Shown piece after piece: positions 15,389-24,323 of a stretch of DNA of 32,223 nucleotides. Every line of letters begins with the position of its first letter. Within the stretch, counting starts at the first letter, position 1. The notes under the pieces were generated by a model. It searched no databases. It was not told the origin of the DNA and was given only the letters and a program-made list of their open reading frames with translations. The stretch lies in NCBI GenBank assembly GCA_030037755.1, contig JASHQD010000244.1, positions 1 through 32,223 of the forward strand. Reading direction: 5' to 3'. The translations under genes were made by a program, and so were the position numbers. The stretch is from Terriglobia bacterium. Its GTDB lineage: Bacteria; Acidobacteriota; Terriglobia; UBA7540.

Positions 15389-15687
15389 AATCGAAGGCTC
15401 TTTCAAAACCCTTCAGGGTCCCCCACGGAAACAAATATCCGGCTTGCGAGATTACGGCGCGGTTAAAGCTCCGTGAAATCTCATGCGGAGTCACTTTGCT
15501 TGTGTGACAGGATGGGTCAGGTGTTGGCTGGTAGTCCGCGCCCTAGTCGGAGCAAGCGTAGCGCAGGACGTGCTTCTCAATGTCGGCAGTTTCTGTACGC
15601 GGCGGTCACAAAATGAAACGTGATGCCGTTGCCAGCCGCGCTTATCCGCCTAATGACCGCCCCAGGCCCTGTCGCCGGGTTCTGTAA
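15389..15687. other. intergenic stretch, no feature recognised
   Basis: Between the inverted repeat and the stop of the FG-GAP gene there is no ORF with a ribosome site and no recognisable RNA fold. The flanking genes are both on the minus strand, so this holds the 3' side of one and the leader of the other. Confidence 0.5.
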
Positions 15688-17031
15688 TCATGGCCCGAAG
15701 ACATATGCCTCGCCCGGCGCGTTGCTGGCCGGCGCGCCGGCCACCACGCTTGAGCCACTCACCGCTGTCGACGCACCGAAGTTGGCAAACGCCGCGCCAT
15801 CGGACGCTGTGAGTTCCTGCGCATGCGAGCTGTTCTTCCAGCCCGTCGCCGGTTTGACAAATAGATACGCGGCGCCTTGAAACTCGTTTGCGCCTACCGT
15901 TACCCCGGGCGCGCCCACCACCGCGAGACCTCCGCTGATTCCCACGGAGTCGCCGAAGCTCGAGCCCGATACCGCGCCTGGCGCGAGAAGCTCGGCGGTC
16001 TCGGTCATGTTGATCCAGCCGCTGGTCGGCTCCGCGAAGATGTAGGCTGCGCCGCGCCCGTCGCGCGCGTTCACCGCGCCCACAAGGACCGTGTTCCCGG
16101 TGATCGCCGACGAAAATCCGAAGTCGGCGCTGCTGGTCGCATCGGAGGCGCTCAATTCGGCCGTCTGTGTCATGCTCGTCCAGCCGCCTGACGGCTCCGC
16201 GAACACGTACTCCGCCCCCGCGAAGTTGTTGTGGCCGTACGAGCCGGCCGCTACCGTGGTCCCGTTGGTTGCGATCGACGCGCCCAGGTAGTTCAGCAAC
16301 TGGCTGTCGCTGGCGGTGAGTTCGGCGGTTTCATGCAGATTTCCGGACCAGCCGCCGCCCGGGCGCACAAAGACGTAGGCTTTTCCGGCGAAGCTGTTGC
16401 CCGAACTATCGCTCGCGAAGAAGGCTCCGACCGCTATGGTTTTGCCGCTGATGCTCACACTGTTGCCGAACGCATCGCCGTCCTGGCCGTCAGAAGCCGT
16501 CAGCCTGGCGGTCTCCGTCATGTTCGTCCAGCCGGAAGCGGGTTTGACGAATACGTAGGCGGCGCCCGGTCCGGACGCCTGGTCTGCGAATGCTGATCGG
16601 TCTGCGAAATTGGAAGTGTTTGCGGCTCCGACCACGATGGTGTCGCCGCTGATCGCAACCGAAACGCCGAACCCCTGCCCGTTGTCGGACGAACTTAGCG
16701 TCGCCACCTGCGTCATATTCGACCAGCCGCTGGCAGGCTTCACGTAGACATCTACTGTCCCGTAGGACTCGATGTTCGGATCGAAATCTGCCACTACGAC
16801 CGTGTCGCCACTGACGGCGATGGCCGCACCGAACCAGTCGCTCGTGACCCGGGTCGAAGGCGTCAGCTCGGCAAGCTGAACCAGGCTGACCGGCGGTCGT
16901 GCCGCCCTCGCGCCTTCAACCGGGGCCGCCGCGCCCGTTCTGCCTGCAACTGAAAGCAACGCCCAGAGACACGCAGCGCCAACGATCCAGTTCAAAACGC
17001 GCAATTTCGAGATGAAGCCCCTTCCTGTCAT
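15688..17031 (-). CDS. secreted FG-GAP repeat beta-propeller protein
   Basis: 447 residues with an N-terminal hydrophobic signal (VLNWIVGAACLWALLSVAG). About seven repeats of roughly 55 residues follow, each of the form LTASDG...FG.SVAISGDT.VVGA...AYVFVKP.SGW, which is the FG-GAP/integrin-like propeller repeat. GGAGG stands six bases before the ATG. There is no catalytic domain. Probably exported and structural or adhesive; no partner can be named. The repeats are quite alike, suggesting internal duplication. Confidence 0.88.
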   Translation of the reverse strand: MTGRGFISKLRVLNWIVGAACLWALLSVAGRTGAAAPVEGARAARPPVSLVQLAELTPSTRVTSDWFGAAIAVSGDTVVVADFDPNIESYGTVDVYVKPASGWSNMTQVATLSSSDNGQGFGVSVAISGDTIVVGAANTSNFADRSAFADQASGPGAAYVFVKPASGWTNMTETARLTASDGQDGDAFGNSVSISGKTIAVGAFFASDSSGNSFAGKAYVFVRPGGGWSGNLHETAELTASDSQLLNYLGASIATNGTTVAAGSYGHNNFAGAEYVFAEPSGGWTSMTQTAELSASDATSSADFGFSSAITGNTVLVGAVNARDGRGAAYIFAEPTSGWINMTETAELLAPGAVSGSSFGDSVGISGGLAVVGAPGVTVGANEFQGAAYLFVKPATGWKNSSHAQELTASDGAAFANFGASTAVSGSSVVAGAPASNAPGEAYVFGP

Positions 17032-17263
17032 CGCAAACCTCCGGCGCAGAAGACCGCGTTTCCTGTGTAACGCCCGGCGATTTTACATCGAAACCGTGAG
17101 TAGCCTGAAGAGGAGAAGTCGAGTGACCAGGTGCCGCTGCGTTTCTGGCTGGGACACGTGATGGAACGTCAAAGGGCGCCCGAGACGGTCGACCGGCACG
17201 CGCGCAGGTCGGCATTCTATTGTTCGGGTATTCCACGAAAGATTAATTATCGGCTTTGGGCAG

Positions 17264-17312
17264 ACTTACGACTGTGCGTTGTCGACTGTCAACTAACTGT
17301 TGACTGTCGACT
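17264..17312. repeat. 7-bp array, ACTGTCA family, overlapping the TPR gene stop
   Basis: Seven heptamers: ACTTACG, ACTGTGC, GTTGTCG, ACTGTCA, ACTAACT, GTTGACT, GTCGACT. The last overlaps the stop codon (17311-17313) of the minus-strand TPR gene. Same family as 1091-1118, 1284-1311 and 24199-24226. Confidence 0.85.
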
Positions 17313-18267
17313 AATGAAATTCGCCCTGCGGTTGCCCGCCCGGGGCGCCATTCGCTTCAGTGTTAAGCGCGCCCTCCCGCCGATGCTTGTGTTCGCTCGT
17401 GCGGAGTTGCGAGAGACTGGCGAGCGTGGCGGCCACCGCTGGACTGTCAGGCCCGAGCGCGCGTTGTTGGATCGCCAGGGCGCGCTTGAAGAGCTTTTCG
17501 GCCTGCTTTTTGTTGCCCTCCCGCTCGTAAAACGCGGCGAGCCCATTCAGCATGGGCGCCACGGCGGGATGGTCCGGACCGAGGGCCTTCTCGGCGATGC
17601 GCAGCGCGCGCTGGTAGAGTGGCTGCACGTCCAGGCCGCGGTTTTGCATCATCTCGGCCCCAGCCAGGTTCGCAAGACAGGTGGCAAGTACGGGGTCGTT
17701 CGGAGCAAGCGTCGCTTCATCGATATCAAGGGCGCGCCGGGCCAGGCGACCGGCTTCTTCGTAACGGCTGGTCCCGCTGTAAAGCACGCTCAAATTGTTC
17801 AAGGTGCGCGCCACCTCGGGGTCGTTCCGGCCGAGAACGGCCTCCTGATCCGCCAGGGCCTGCTGGAAGAGCGTCTCAGCCTCCGATACTCGCGACTGGA
17901 GTTGATAGAGGGCGGCCAGGTTATCGCGCGTCCGCGCGGCGGGAGCGCTGTGCGCGCCCAGCAGTCTCTCTCGCATCTCGAGCGAGCGACGGAAGAGGGG
18001 TTCGGCCAGGGCGTACTTACCCTCGGCCAGGTAATCCATGGCCAGGTTGTTCAGACTCACGGCCAGACGCAAGTCATTGGGTGGCAACGCCTCCGCCTGC
18101 TGCAAAGCCGCCTGGTGCTGCGTCTCGGCATCGAGATATTTGCCGGATTGGTAGGATGCCGACCCGGCGGAATCCAACTGTTCCCAGGTAAGTTGTTGAC
18201 AATTTAGATAAGGCGGCAGGGTACTGGCAAGGAGTAGCGCCAGTAGACCGAAGCTCCAGCGTCGCAT
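17311..18267 (-). CDS. secreted kinesin-light-chain-type TPR protein
   Basis: 318 residues. A signal peptide (LLALLLASTLPPYLNCQQ) may end at Cys23, so a lipoprotein is possible. At least five 42-residue TPR units of the kinesin-light-chain type follow, for example YLAEGKYALAEPLFRRSLEM, then SRYEEAGRLARRALDI and NKKQAEKLFKRALAI, each with LG..HP/DP between helices. They form a protein-binding scaffold. AGGAG lies six bases before the ATG. The last 35 residues are basic and glycine-rich without TPR signal. No catalytic domain is visible. Confidence 0.85.
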   Translation of the reverse strand: MRRWSFGLLALLLASTLPPYLNCQQLTWEQLDSAGSASYQSGKYLDAETQHQAALQQAEALPPNDLRLAVSLNNLAMDYLAEGKYALAEPLFRRSLEMRERLLGAHSAPAARTRDNLAALYQLQSRVSEAETLFQQALADQEAVLGRNDPEVARTLNNLSVLYSGTSRYEEAGRLARRALDIDEATLAPNDPVLATCLANLAGAEMMQNRGLDVQPLYQRALRIAEKALGPDHPAVAPMLNGLAAFYEREGNKKQAEKLFKRALAIQQRALGPDSPAVAATLASLSQLRTSEHKHRREGALNTEANGAPGGQPQGEFH

Positions 18268-18597
18268 CGCGTTCTCCTCTCTGCGATTCGCTTGGAGTCC
18301 GGCCCGCTCCGTGGTCGAATTTGTCGGCAGGTGAGACGCAGTGATCGGGCGAAAGGTTGGCGTGTGGATCGCATTTCTTATCGCGCCGACGTTTAAATAC
18401 TAAAGAAATATCGGGTGGGTTAAGCTGTCGCTCTGCGGTGGCCCCCAAAATCCGGCGTCCGGGAGGGATGGCTTTTCGGCGGCATTGATTTGCCGAGGAT
18501 TATCGAACTATGGGACTTGATTTTCCGTTCAGCATTTGGGCACTCTATGTGACCGGAGTCACACGCGGCAGTGTCCCGGCGGTGAGACAGGCGCAAC
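18268..18597. other. divergent intergenic region
   Basis: About 330 bp between the starts of the minus-strand TPR gene and the plus-strand GloVer gene. It is more AT-rich around 18390-18412. I see no convincing ORF or RNA; it must carry the two promoters. Confidence 0.5.
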
Positions 18598-18627
18598 TTG
18601 CCTGAAGCGATCCGGCCGTGGAATAAT
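18598..18627 (+). promoter_or_regulatory. possible sigma-70 type promoter for the GloVer gene
   Basis: TTGCCT (4/6 to consensus) at 18598-18603 and AATAAT (5/6) at 18622-18627 with an 18-bp spacer. The -10 lies 36 bp before the GTG start. By eye only. Confidence 0.35.
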
Positions 18628-18662
18628 CCGCTGGCGTAGTTGTGGCCCTCAAGGAGAGAGGT

Positions 18663-20108
18663 GTGCGAGTGCAAGACAGGCATCCGTGGATGGGTCTACT
18701 TGTGACCACACTCGCTGCGGCGGCTGTATCGGCTCCTTCATTGAGCGCACAGCTGAACTTCAGAACACTTGTGAGCTTCGGTGGGAGCAACGGCGTCAGC
18801 CCGCCTGCACCGCTGGTCCAGGGTCTCGACGGAAACCTGTACGGTACAACGTACGCCGGCGGCGCGAACGGCGGCGGCACGGTCTTCAAGGTCACCACGA
18901 CAGGCACAGTGACCACCCTCTACAGCTTTTGCGCGCAAGCCGGGTGTCCCGACGGGAAGGGGCCGAATGGCGGGGTAGTTCTGGCCACGGACGGCAATTT
19001 CTACGGGACCACCCTGGTTGGCGGCAATGCTGGTAATGGCACCGTTTTCCAGATCACCGCCTCGGGTACCCTGACCAGTCTGTATAGCTTTTGCTCGCAG
19101 CCAGGTTGCAGCGACGGAAAGCATCCCTTCGCCGGGTTGACCCAAGGGTCGGACGGAAACCTGTACGGTACCACTGTACTTGGCGGCACTTACGGCCAGG
19201 GCACGGTTTTCCAGATTACCCCGCAAGGCGTGATTACCGTGCTGCACAGCTTTCAAGGCAGCGATGGCACGGAGCCCTACGGCGGCGTGATCCAGGCTAC
19301 TGACGGCAACTTCTACGGCACGACCTACTACGGGGGCGCAAACCTTGCAGGCACCGTTTTCCAGATCACGACTGCCGGCGCGCTGACCACTCTTTACAGT
19401 TTCTGTGCCGAGCCGAGCTGCGCTGACGGTGCGGAGCCTTACTCAGCCCTGGTCGAAGGCAGCGATGGCCTGCTTTACGGTACAACCGAGCTCCAGGGGC
19501 CGAACTGGAACGGGACGCTATTTAATATCACGACTGCCGGAAGCTTGACCATTCTCTACAACTTTTGTGGCCAGACCGGTTGCCCGGACGGCGGGTATCC
19601 CCACGCCGCATTGATTCAAGGGACCGACGGCAACTTCTACGGCACCACCGACCGCGGCGGCACGAGCGGTTGCGGTACGATTTTCAAACTCAGCGGCACC
19701 ACCCTCAGAACCTTGTATAACTTCAGGCTCAGGAACGGCACTGAGCCCGACGGCATGACCGAGGCCACCAACGGAGTCTTGTATGGAACAACCCTCGAGG
19801 GCGGCATTAACATTCTCTGCCCCTATAATTACGGCTGCGGGACAATCTACACTCTGAACGAGAGTCTCGGGTCATTCGTGGAAACGCTGCCCACTTCGGG
19901 TCCGGTGGGCGTAACTGTGGAGATCCTCGGGACCAACCTGACGGGTGCCACCGCGGTTACCTTCAACGGAGTGGCGGCGGCTTTTACAGTTGATTCGGCA
20001 ACCGAGATCACCACTACCGTGCCCGCCAATGCCACTACCGGCACGGTTCAGGTGACCCTCCCGGCCGGGGTGTTGTCGAGTAACGTGCCGTTTTACGTCC
20101 TCCAGTAA
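18663..20108 (+). CDS. GloVer tandem-repeat protein with C-terminal IPT/TIG domain
   Basis: 481 residues from the GTG at 18663, chosen because AAGGAG lies six bases upstream and it is followed by a signal peptide (MGLLVTTLAAAAVSAPSLSAQ). About eight repeats of the form DGNLYGTTYYGGANG.GTVFKIT..G..T.LYSF follow; this is the Gloeobacter/Verrucomicrobia repeat TIGR03803. Conserved Cys pairs (FC..AGCPDG) occur in five of them and may form disulfides. Residues about 395-480 are an IPT/TIG domain. Probably exported; no enzymatic site. Confidence 0.87.
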   Translation: MRVQDRHPWMGLLVTTLAAAAVSAPSLSAQLNFRTLVSFGGSNGVSPPAPLVQGLDGNLYGTTYAGGANGGGTVFKVTTTGTVTTLYSFCAQAGCPDGKGPNGGVVLATDGNFYGTTLVGGNAGNGTVFQITASGTLTSLYSFCSQPGCSDGKHPFAGLTQGSDGNLYGTTVLGGTYGQGTVFQITPQGVITVLHSFQGSDGTEPYGGVIQATDGNFYGTTYYGGANLAGTVFQITTAGALTTLYSFCAEPSCADGAEPYSALVEGSDGLLYGTTELQGPNWNGTLFNITTAGSLTILYNFCGQTGCPDGGYPHAALIQGTDGNFYGTTDRGGTSGCGTIFKLSGTTLRTLYNFRLRNGTEPDGMTEATNGVLYGTTLEGGINILCPYNYGCGTIYTLNESLGSFVETLPTSGPVGVTVEILGTNLTGATAVTFNGVAAAFTVDSATEITTTVPANATTGTVQVTLPAGVLSSNVPFYVLQ

Positions 20109-20240
20109 CCCGGCGATGTAAACTGGGTTTTGATTTCGGCGCGGCTCAGACACGCGCGGCCGATTCGAACCGAGTTTCTCGATTCCATAAAATGACCCTC
20201 CGATGGGATCGCCTCGGGTGAACTGCCGCGTCTCCGGCCC

Positions 20241-23200
20241 GTGTTTGGAAGGAGTAACGCACTGCCCAAGAGATTAGGAATCCGGCGCCCGCCCGGGCTG
20301 AGCCGTCGCGATTTCCTGACAGCTTCTCTGCAGTGGACGTCAGCGGCATTGATCGCCGCGCCTCTATGGGGCCGGACCGGTCCTGCGTTCTGTCCTCCTG
20401 CCTCTCGCCCGGATGACGCCGACCCCGGGTCGCCCGGGCTGACGCCCGACAATCGCGTCATACCGCATTACCTTCAGAAGCCTCCGCTTGAGGATCTGCT
20501 GGTGAAGGTCGAGCCCGGTTCTGATGCGTTCATCAGCGAGAAGTACGCCGAACAGGTCGAGACGGTTCTAGGGCGTTGGAGCACCGCGCTACGCCAATCG
20601 CCGCCCAACTTGCGCGTGATTGCGGCGTCGGCAGCCGACGATTTGCGGGCCACGAGCTTTCGTCCCGTCAAGCGTCAGCAACTCCGCCCGATGCCCGATA
20701 ATGCAGGTCTCGAGGTGTTTCGAAGTACCTTCGCTACGGACGCGACGGCCAACCGGGAGGTATTCCTTCGAGAACTGGAAGAGTGGCTTCGGCCGTTTTC
20801 GAGCATCCTCACGGCTGAGTTCAAGCTGACCGCAATCTCCGGCGCCGGCATCGACATCGCGAGCGCCGCACCCTCAGCGGTCCGTACGCGCATTCGCTAC
20901 GACGTGGTTGGCACAGGTTCAGGCTTCTACCGCGGCGAACGTGTCGGCGAGTGGGATCTCGAGTGGGAAAGCGCTGGCGCCGATGCGTGGCGGCTCCGCT
21001 CGTGGCACGCTGACGAGGAGATCGAAAGCCGCGCCACTTATCCGGTCTTCGCGGACGTGACGGAGTTATGGTTTGGCGACCTGCGGTCGTACCGGGACCA
21101 AATGCTGCACGGAATCGATTACTGGCGCACAATTCTTGACGGCGCAAGCCGCATCGATGTCTATGGTAACAACGGCGTTGCCGCGGCCGACATCGATGGC
21201 GACGGCTTCGACGACCTATACGTTTGCCAGCCGGCGGGGCTGCCGAACCGGCTCTACCGCAATCGTGGCGACGGATCGTTCGAGGACGTCACGGACGCCG
21301 CCGGCGTCGGGGTCCTCGACAATTGTCCCTGCGCGCTGTTCGCAGACGTGGACAACGACGGCCGCCAGGACCTGATCGTAGTTCGCGTCGATGGTCCGTT
21401 GCTTTATCTGAATCGGGGCGGCGGGCGATTCCAACTGAAGCGTGATGCATTCAACTTCGCGAGCCCTCCGCAGGGCACCTTTACCGGAGCGGCTCTCGCT
21501 GATTATGATCGCGACGGTCGTTTGGACATCTACTTCTGCCTGTACAGCTACTATCTCGGCCTTGACCAGTATCACTTCCCAACGCCTTACTACGACGCCG
21601 AGAACGGTCCGCCGAATTTCCTGATGCACAACGAGGGTGACGGCACATTTAAGGATGTGACCGCGGCCACGGGAATGAATCAGAACAACAATCGCTATAG
21701 TTTCGCCTGCGGCTGGACGGATTACGACGGTGACGGCTGGCCGGATTGTTACGTCGCAAACGATTTCGGGAAGAAGAATCTGTATCACAACAACCGCGAC
21801 GGGACCTTCACGGACGTCGCGCACCAGGCGGGCGTGGAGGACTTCGGCGCCGGCATGAGCGTGTGCTGGTGGGACTACGACAACCACGGGCGCCAGGACA
21901 TTTATGTGGCCGACATGTGGACGGCCGCGGGCAGTCGCGTCAGCACGCAAGAGGTGTTCATGAAGGAGGCGCCGGCCGAAGTCCGCGCCCTGCTCCAAAA
22001 GCACGCCATGGGGAATTCTCTGTTTCGCAACCAAGGCAATGGGAGCTTTAGCGATCAGAGCGACGTGGCGGGCGTCAGGATGGGGCGCTGGGCTTGGTCG
22101 AGCGACGCCTGGGATTTCGACCACGACGGCTATCCGGATCTTTACATCGCCAACGGGATGATCTCCGGGCCGAATCCGCGCGAGCTTTCGAGCTTCTTCT
22201 GGCGCCAGGTCGTTGCCGAGACGCCCACGGATCCCGTGCCTTCGACCAAGTACCAGCAGGGCTGGAACGCGATCAACGAATTGATCCGAGCAGACGGGAC
22301 GTGGTCGGGCTACGAGCGCAACAACTTTTACGCGAATAATCGCGACGGTAGTTTTTCCGATATCGCGGGTGCGGTTGGGCTCGACTTTATCGAGGACAGC
22401 CGCGCCTTCGCGCTTGCCGATTTCGACCGTGACGGCAGGCTGGAACTGCTGCTCAAGAATCGCAGCGGGCCGCAATTGCGGTTATTGAAGAACGTTCTGC
22501 CTCAGCTTGGCAACGCTATTGCGTTTCGCTTGCGGGGCACGAAGAGCAACCGCGACGCCATCGGGACGCAGGTGACCGTCGAATCGGGGAACGTTCGCGT
22601 CTCGAAGTTTCTTCAGGCCGGTTCGGGGTTTCTCTCGCAGCACACAAAGGAGCTTTTGTTCGGCGTGGGGCAAGCGAGTGGCCCGGTGCGCGCGACCGTG
22701 CGCTGGCCCAACGGTCTTGTTCAGCGGTTCGATGATCTCCCGGTCGGACATCGCGTCTCGATCGAGGAAGGATCAGAACGCTATGGTGCGGAGCCCTTCG
22801 CGACGATTCGTCCGGCCGAGGATCAGGGCGCGCGGGCGCAAATCAGTCCGCCGCCGCCGCCGAAGATCGAGACGTGGCTACTGGCGCGCATAGCCGCGCC
22901 GGATTTTGCCCTGCCGGATACGTCCGGTAAGACTCACAGCCTGGGAGATCTGCGGGGCGGTCCGGCTCTTCTCCATTTCTGGGCCCTGGGTTCGGATGCC
23001 GCCGTCCGCCAACTGGAGTCGTTCCAGAAATGGCAGGCGAGCCAAAGCACGGGCGGAATCAAAGTCGCCGGAATCAATCTGGACGATGCTGCGCGGGCGG
23101 ATAGCGTCCGCGCTTTTGTCCAGAAGAATGGCTTTACATTTCCGGTCTTACTGGGCTCGGAGGAGACGATTGCCGTCTATAACATCCTGTATCGTTACCT

Positions 23201-24158
23201 GTTCGATCGCCGCCGCGATCTGGGTGTTCCCACGGCGTTTCTTCTGAATGACCAGGGGTTGATCGTGAAAGTCTCCCAGGGCGCTTTCGACGCCGATACG
23301 GCCGGGGCCGATGCGCGGCGGATTCCTAAGACGACCGCGGAGCGACGGCGGGTGGCGCTGCCGTTTGGCGGCGACTGGTTTGGCGGCGAGTTCGACCGGA
23401 ACGAATTCACCTATGCGCTGATTCTTATGCAGCGCGGGTATCCCGACCAGGCGCTCGCGTTCGCGCGGCGGGCACTCCAAGCCGATCCGCAGAGTTCTGA
23501 GGCTTATTATTTGACCGGTATGATCTATCTCCAGAAACAGATGCGCGCGGAGGCTCAGCAGAATTTCGAGTCGGCGCTGAAGTACCAGCCGTCTTATCCG
23601 GACACGTGGCCGAACGCGTGGAACAATCTGGGCATGCTGGCCGCACAGGCCGGCGATGACGAGGCGGCAATCAAGAATCTGAACGAAGCGATCCGGCTGA
23701 ACCCCGGCTACGTCATCGCACTCGTTAACCTGGGCAGCATCTATCGTCGCCAGCGGCATTGGGCGGAAGCTCGAAAGGTGCTGGAAACCGCACTGAGAGC
23801 CGATCCCAACGACGCGGACGCGAATTACGGTCTGGGCATGATCTCCGCTGAACAGAACGACGCCGAGGGTGCGCAAAGCTACTGGAAAAGGGCGCTGGAA
23901 CTGCGTCCCGGTTACCCCGATGCTTTGAACAATCTGGGCGTGCTCTACGTCAGGACCGGGCGGCGTGCCGAGGCGGAACGCGCCTTCAGCGACTGCATTG
24001 CAAGCTCGCCCGAGTACGATCAGTGCTATCTCAACCTTGCGAAATTGGACGTGGCCGTGGGACAGCCTGATAAAGCAAAGACGGTACTGCGCCAGTTGCT
24101 GAACCGGCATCCGGATCACGCACTGGCGCAGAGCATGCTGGCACAGCTCGGGGAGTGA
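20241..24158 (+). CDS. Tat-exported CRTAC1-like FG-GAP/ASPIC-UnbV protein fused to redoxin-like and TPR domains
   Basis: Up to 1305 residues. A twin-arginine signal (LSRRDFL, R22-R23) is followed by a hydrophobic stretch. FG-GAP/VCBS repeats with Ca-binding DxDxDGxxD loops (DIDGDGFDDLYV, DYDGDGWPDCYV) cover about 310-765. An ASPIC/UnbV domain lies at about 770-845. An AhpC/TSA-like fold (APDFALPDTSGKTHSL) starts near 885, and at least five TPRs follow from about 1065. The redoxin domain lacks the usual Cys pair: the site reads FWALGSDAA instead of FWATWCPPC, so it is unlikely to be redox-active. The start is uncertain: GTG 20241 has no Shine-Dalgarno, whereas GGAAGGAG at 20247-20254 precedes a CTG at 20262. 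Function unknown. Confidence 0.87.
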   Translation: MFGRSNALPKRLGIRRPPGLSRRDFLTASLQWTSAALIAAPLWGRTGPAFCPPASRPDDADPGSPGLTPDNRVIPHYLQKPPLEDLLVKVEPGSDAFISEKYAEQVETVLGRWSTALRQSPPNLRVIAASAADDLRATSFRPVKRQQLRPMPDNAGLEVFRSTFATDATANREVFLRELEEWLRPFSSILTAEFKLTAISGAGIDIASAAPSAVRTRIRYDVVGTGSGFYRGERVGEWDLEWESAGADAWRLRSWHADEEIESRATYPVFADVTELWFGDLRSYRDQMLHGIDYWRTILDGASRIDVYGNNGVAAADIDGDGFDDLYVCQPAGLPNRLYRNRGDGSFEDVTDAAGVGVLDNCPCALFADVDNDGRQDLIVVRVDGPLLYLNRGGGRFQLKRDAFNFASPPQGTFTGAALADYDRDGRLDIYFCLYSYYLGLDQYHFPTPYYDAENGPPNFLMHNEGDGTFKDVTAATGMNQNNNRYSFACGWTDYDGDGWPDCYVANDFGKKNLYHNNRDGTFTDVAHQAGVEDFGAGMSVCWWDYDNHGRQDIYVADMWTAAGSRVSTQEVFMKEAPAEVRALLQKHAMGNSLFRNQGNGSFSDQSDVAGVRMGRWAWSSDAWDFDHDGYPDLYIANGMISGPNPRELSSFFWRQVVAETPTDPVPSTKYQQGWNAINELIRADGTWSGYERNNFYANNRDGSFSDIAGAVGLDFIEDSRAFALADFDRDGRLELLLKNRSGPQLRLLKNVLPQLGNAIAFRLRGTKSNRDAIGTQVTVESGNVRVSKFLQAGSGFLSQHTKELLFGVGQASGPVRATVRWPNGLVQRFDDLPVGHRVSIEEGSERYGAEPFATIRPAEDQGARAQISPPPPPKIETWLLARIAAPDFALPDTSGKTHSLGDLRGGPALLHFWALGSDAAVRQLESFQKWQASQSTGGIKVAGINLDDAARADSVRAFVQKNGFTFPVLLGSEETIAVYNILYRYLFDRRRDLGVPTAFLLNDQGLIVKVSQGAFDADTAGADARRIPKTTAERRRVALPFGGDWFGGEFDRNEFTYALILMQRGYPDQALAFARRALQADPQSSEAYYLTGMIYLQKQMRAEAQQNFESALKYQPSYPDTWPNAWNNLGMLAAQAGDDEAAIKNLNEAIRLNPGYVIALVNLGSIYRRQRHWAEARKVLETALRADPNDADANYGLGMISAEQNDAEGAQSYWKRALELRPGYPDALNNLGVLYVRTGRRAEAERAFSDCIASSPEYDQCYLNLAKLDVAVGQPDKAKTVLRQLLNRHPDHALAQSMLAQLGE

Positions 24159-24198
24159 TTGGAACCTAGCCCGGCAGAGCCGCAACAAAGAGGCTCCA

Positions 24199-24226
24199 AG
24201 TCGACAGTCAACAGTCGACTGTCAAG
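24199..24226. repeat. 7-bp array, AGTCGAC/AGTCAAC family
   Basis: Heptamers AGTCGAC, AGTCAAC, AGTCGAC, TGTCAAG, 41 bp after the stop of the large gene. Same family as the arrays at 1.1, 1.3 and 17.3 kb. Confidence 0.8.
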
Positions 24227-24323
24227 AGCTGGAAACTTTCGAGTCGTATGCGCAAAGGGCCAGGGTGAAGTGACAAAAAGGGCGGACCCCTAAGATAGAG
24301 GGCTTGGCGAGGAGAGAATTCTC

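Noticed and set aside
18420-18683. 87-codon minus-strand ORF in the divergent gap
   Set aside because: No ribosome site, no domain, and it overlaps the GloVer start and promoter region.
21216-22475. 419-codon minus-strand ORF, Val/Ile/Arg-rich
   Set aside because: Antisense to the FG-GAP region; its periodic composition reflects the Ca-loop repeats.
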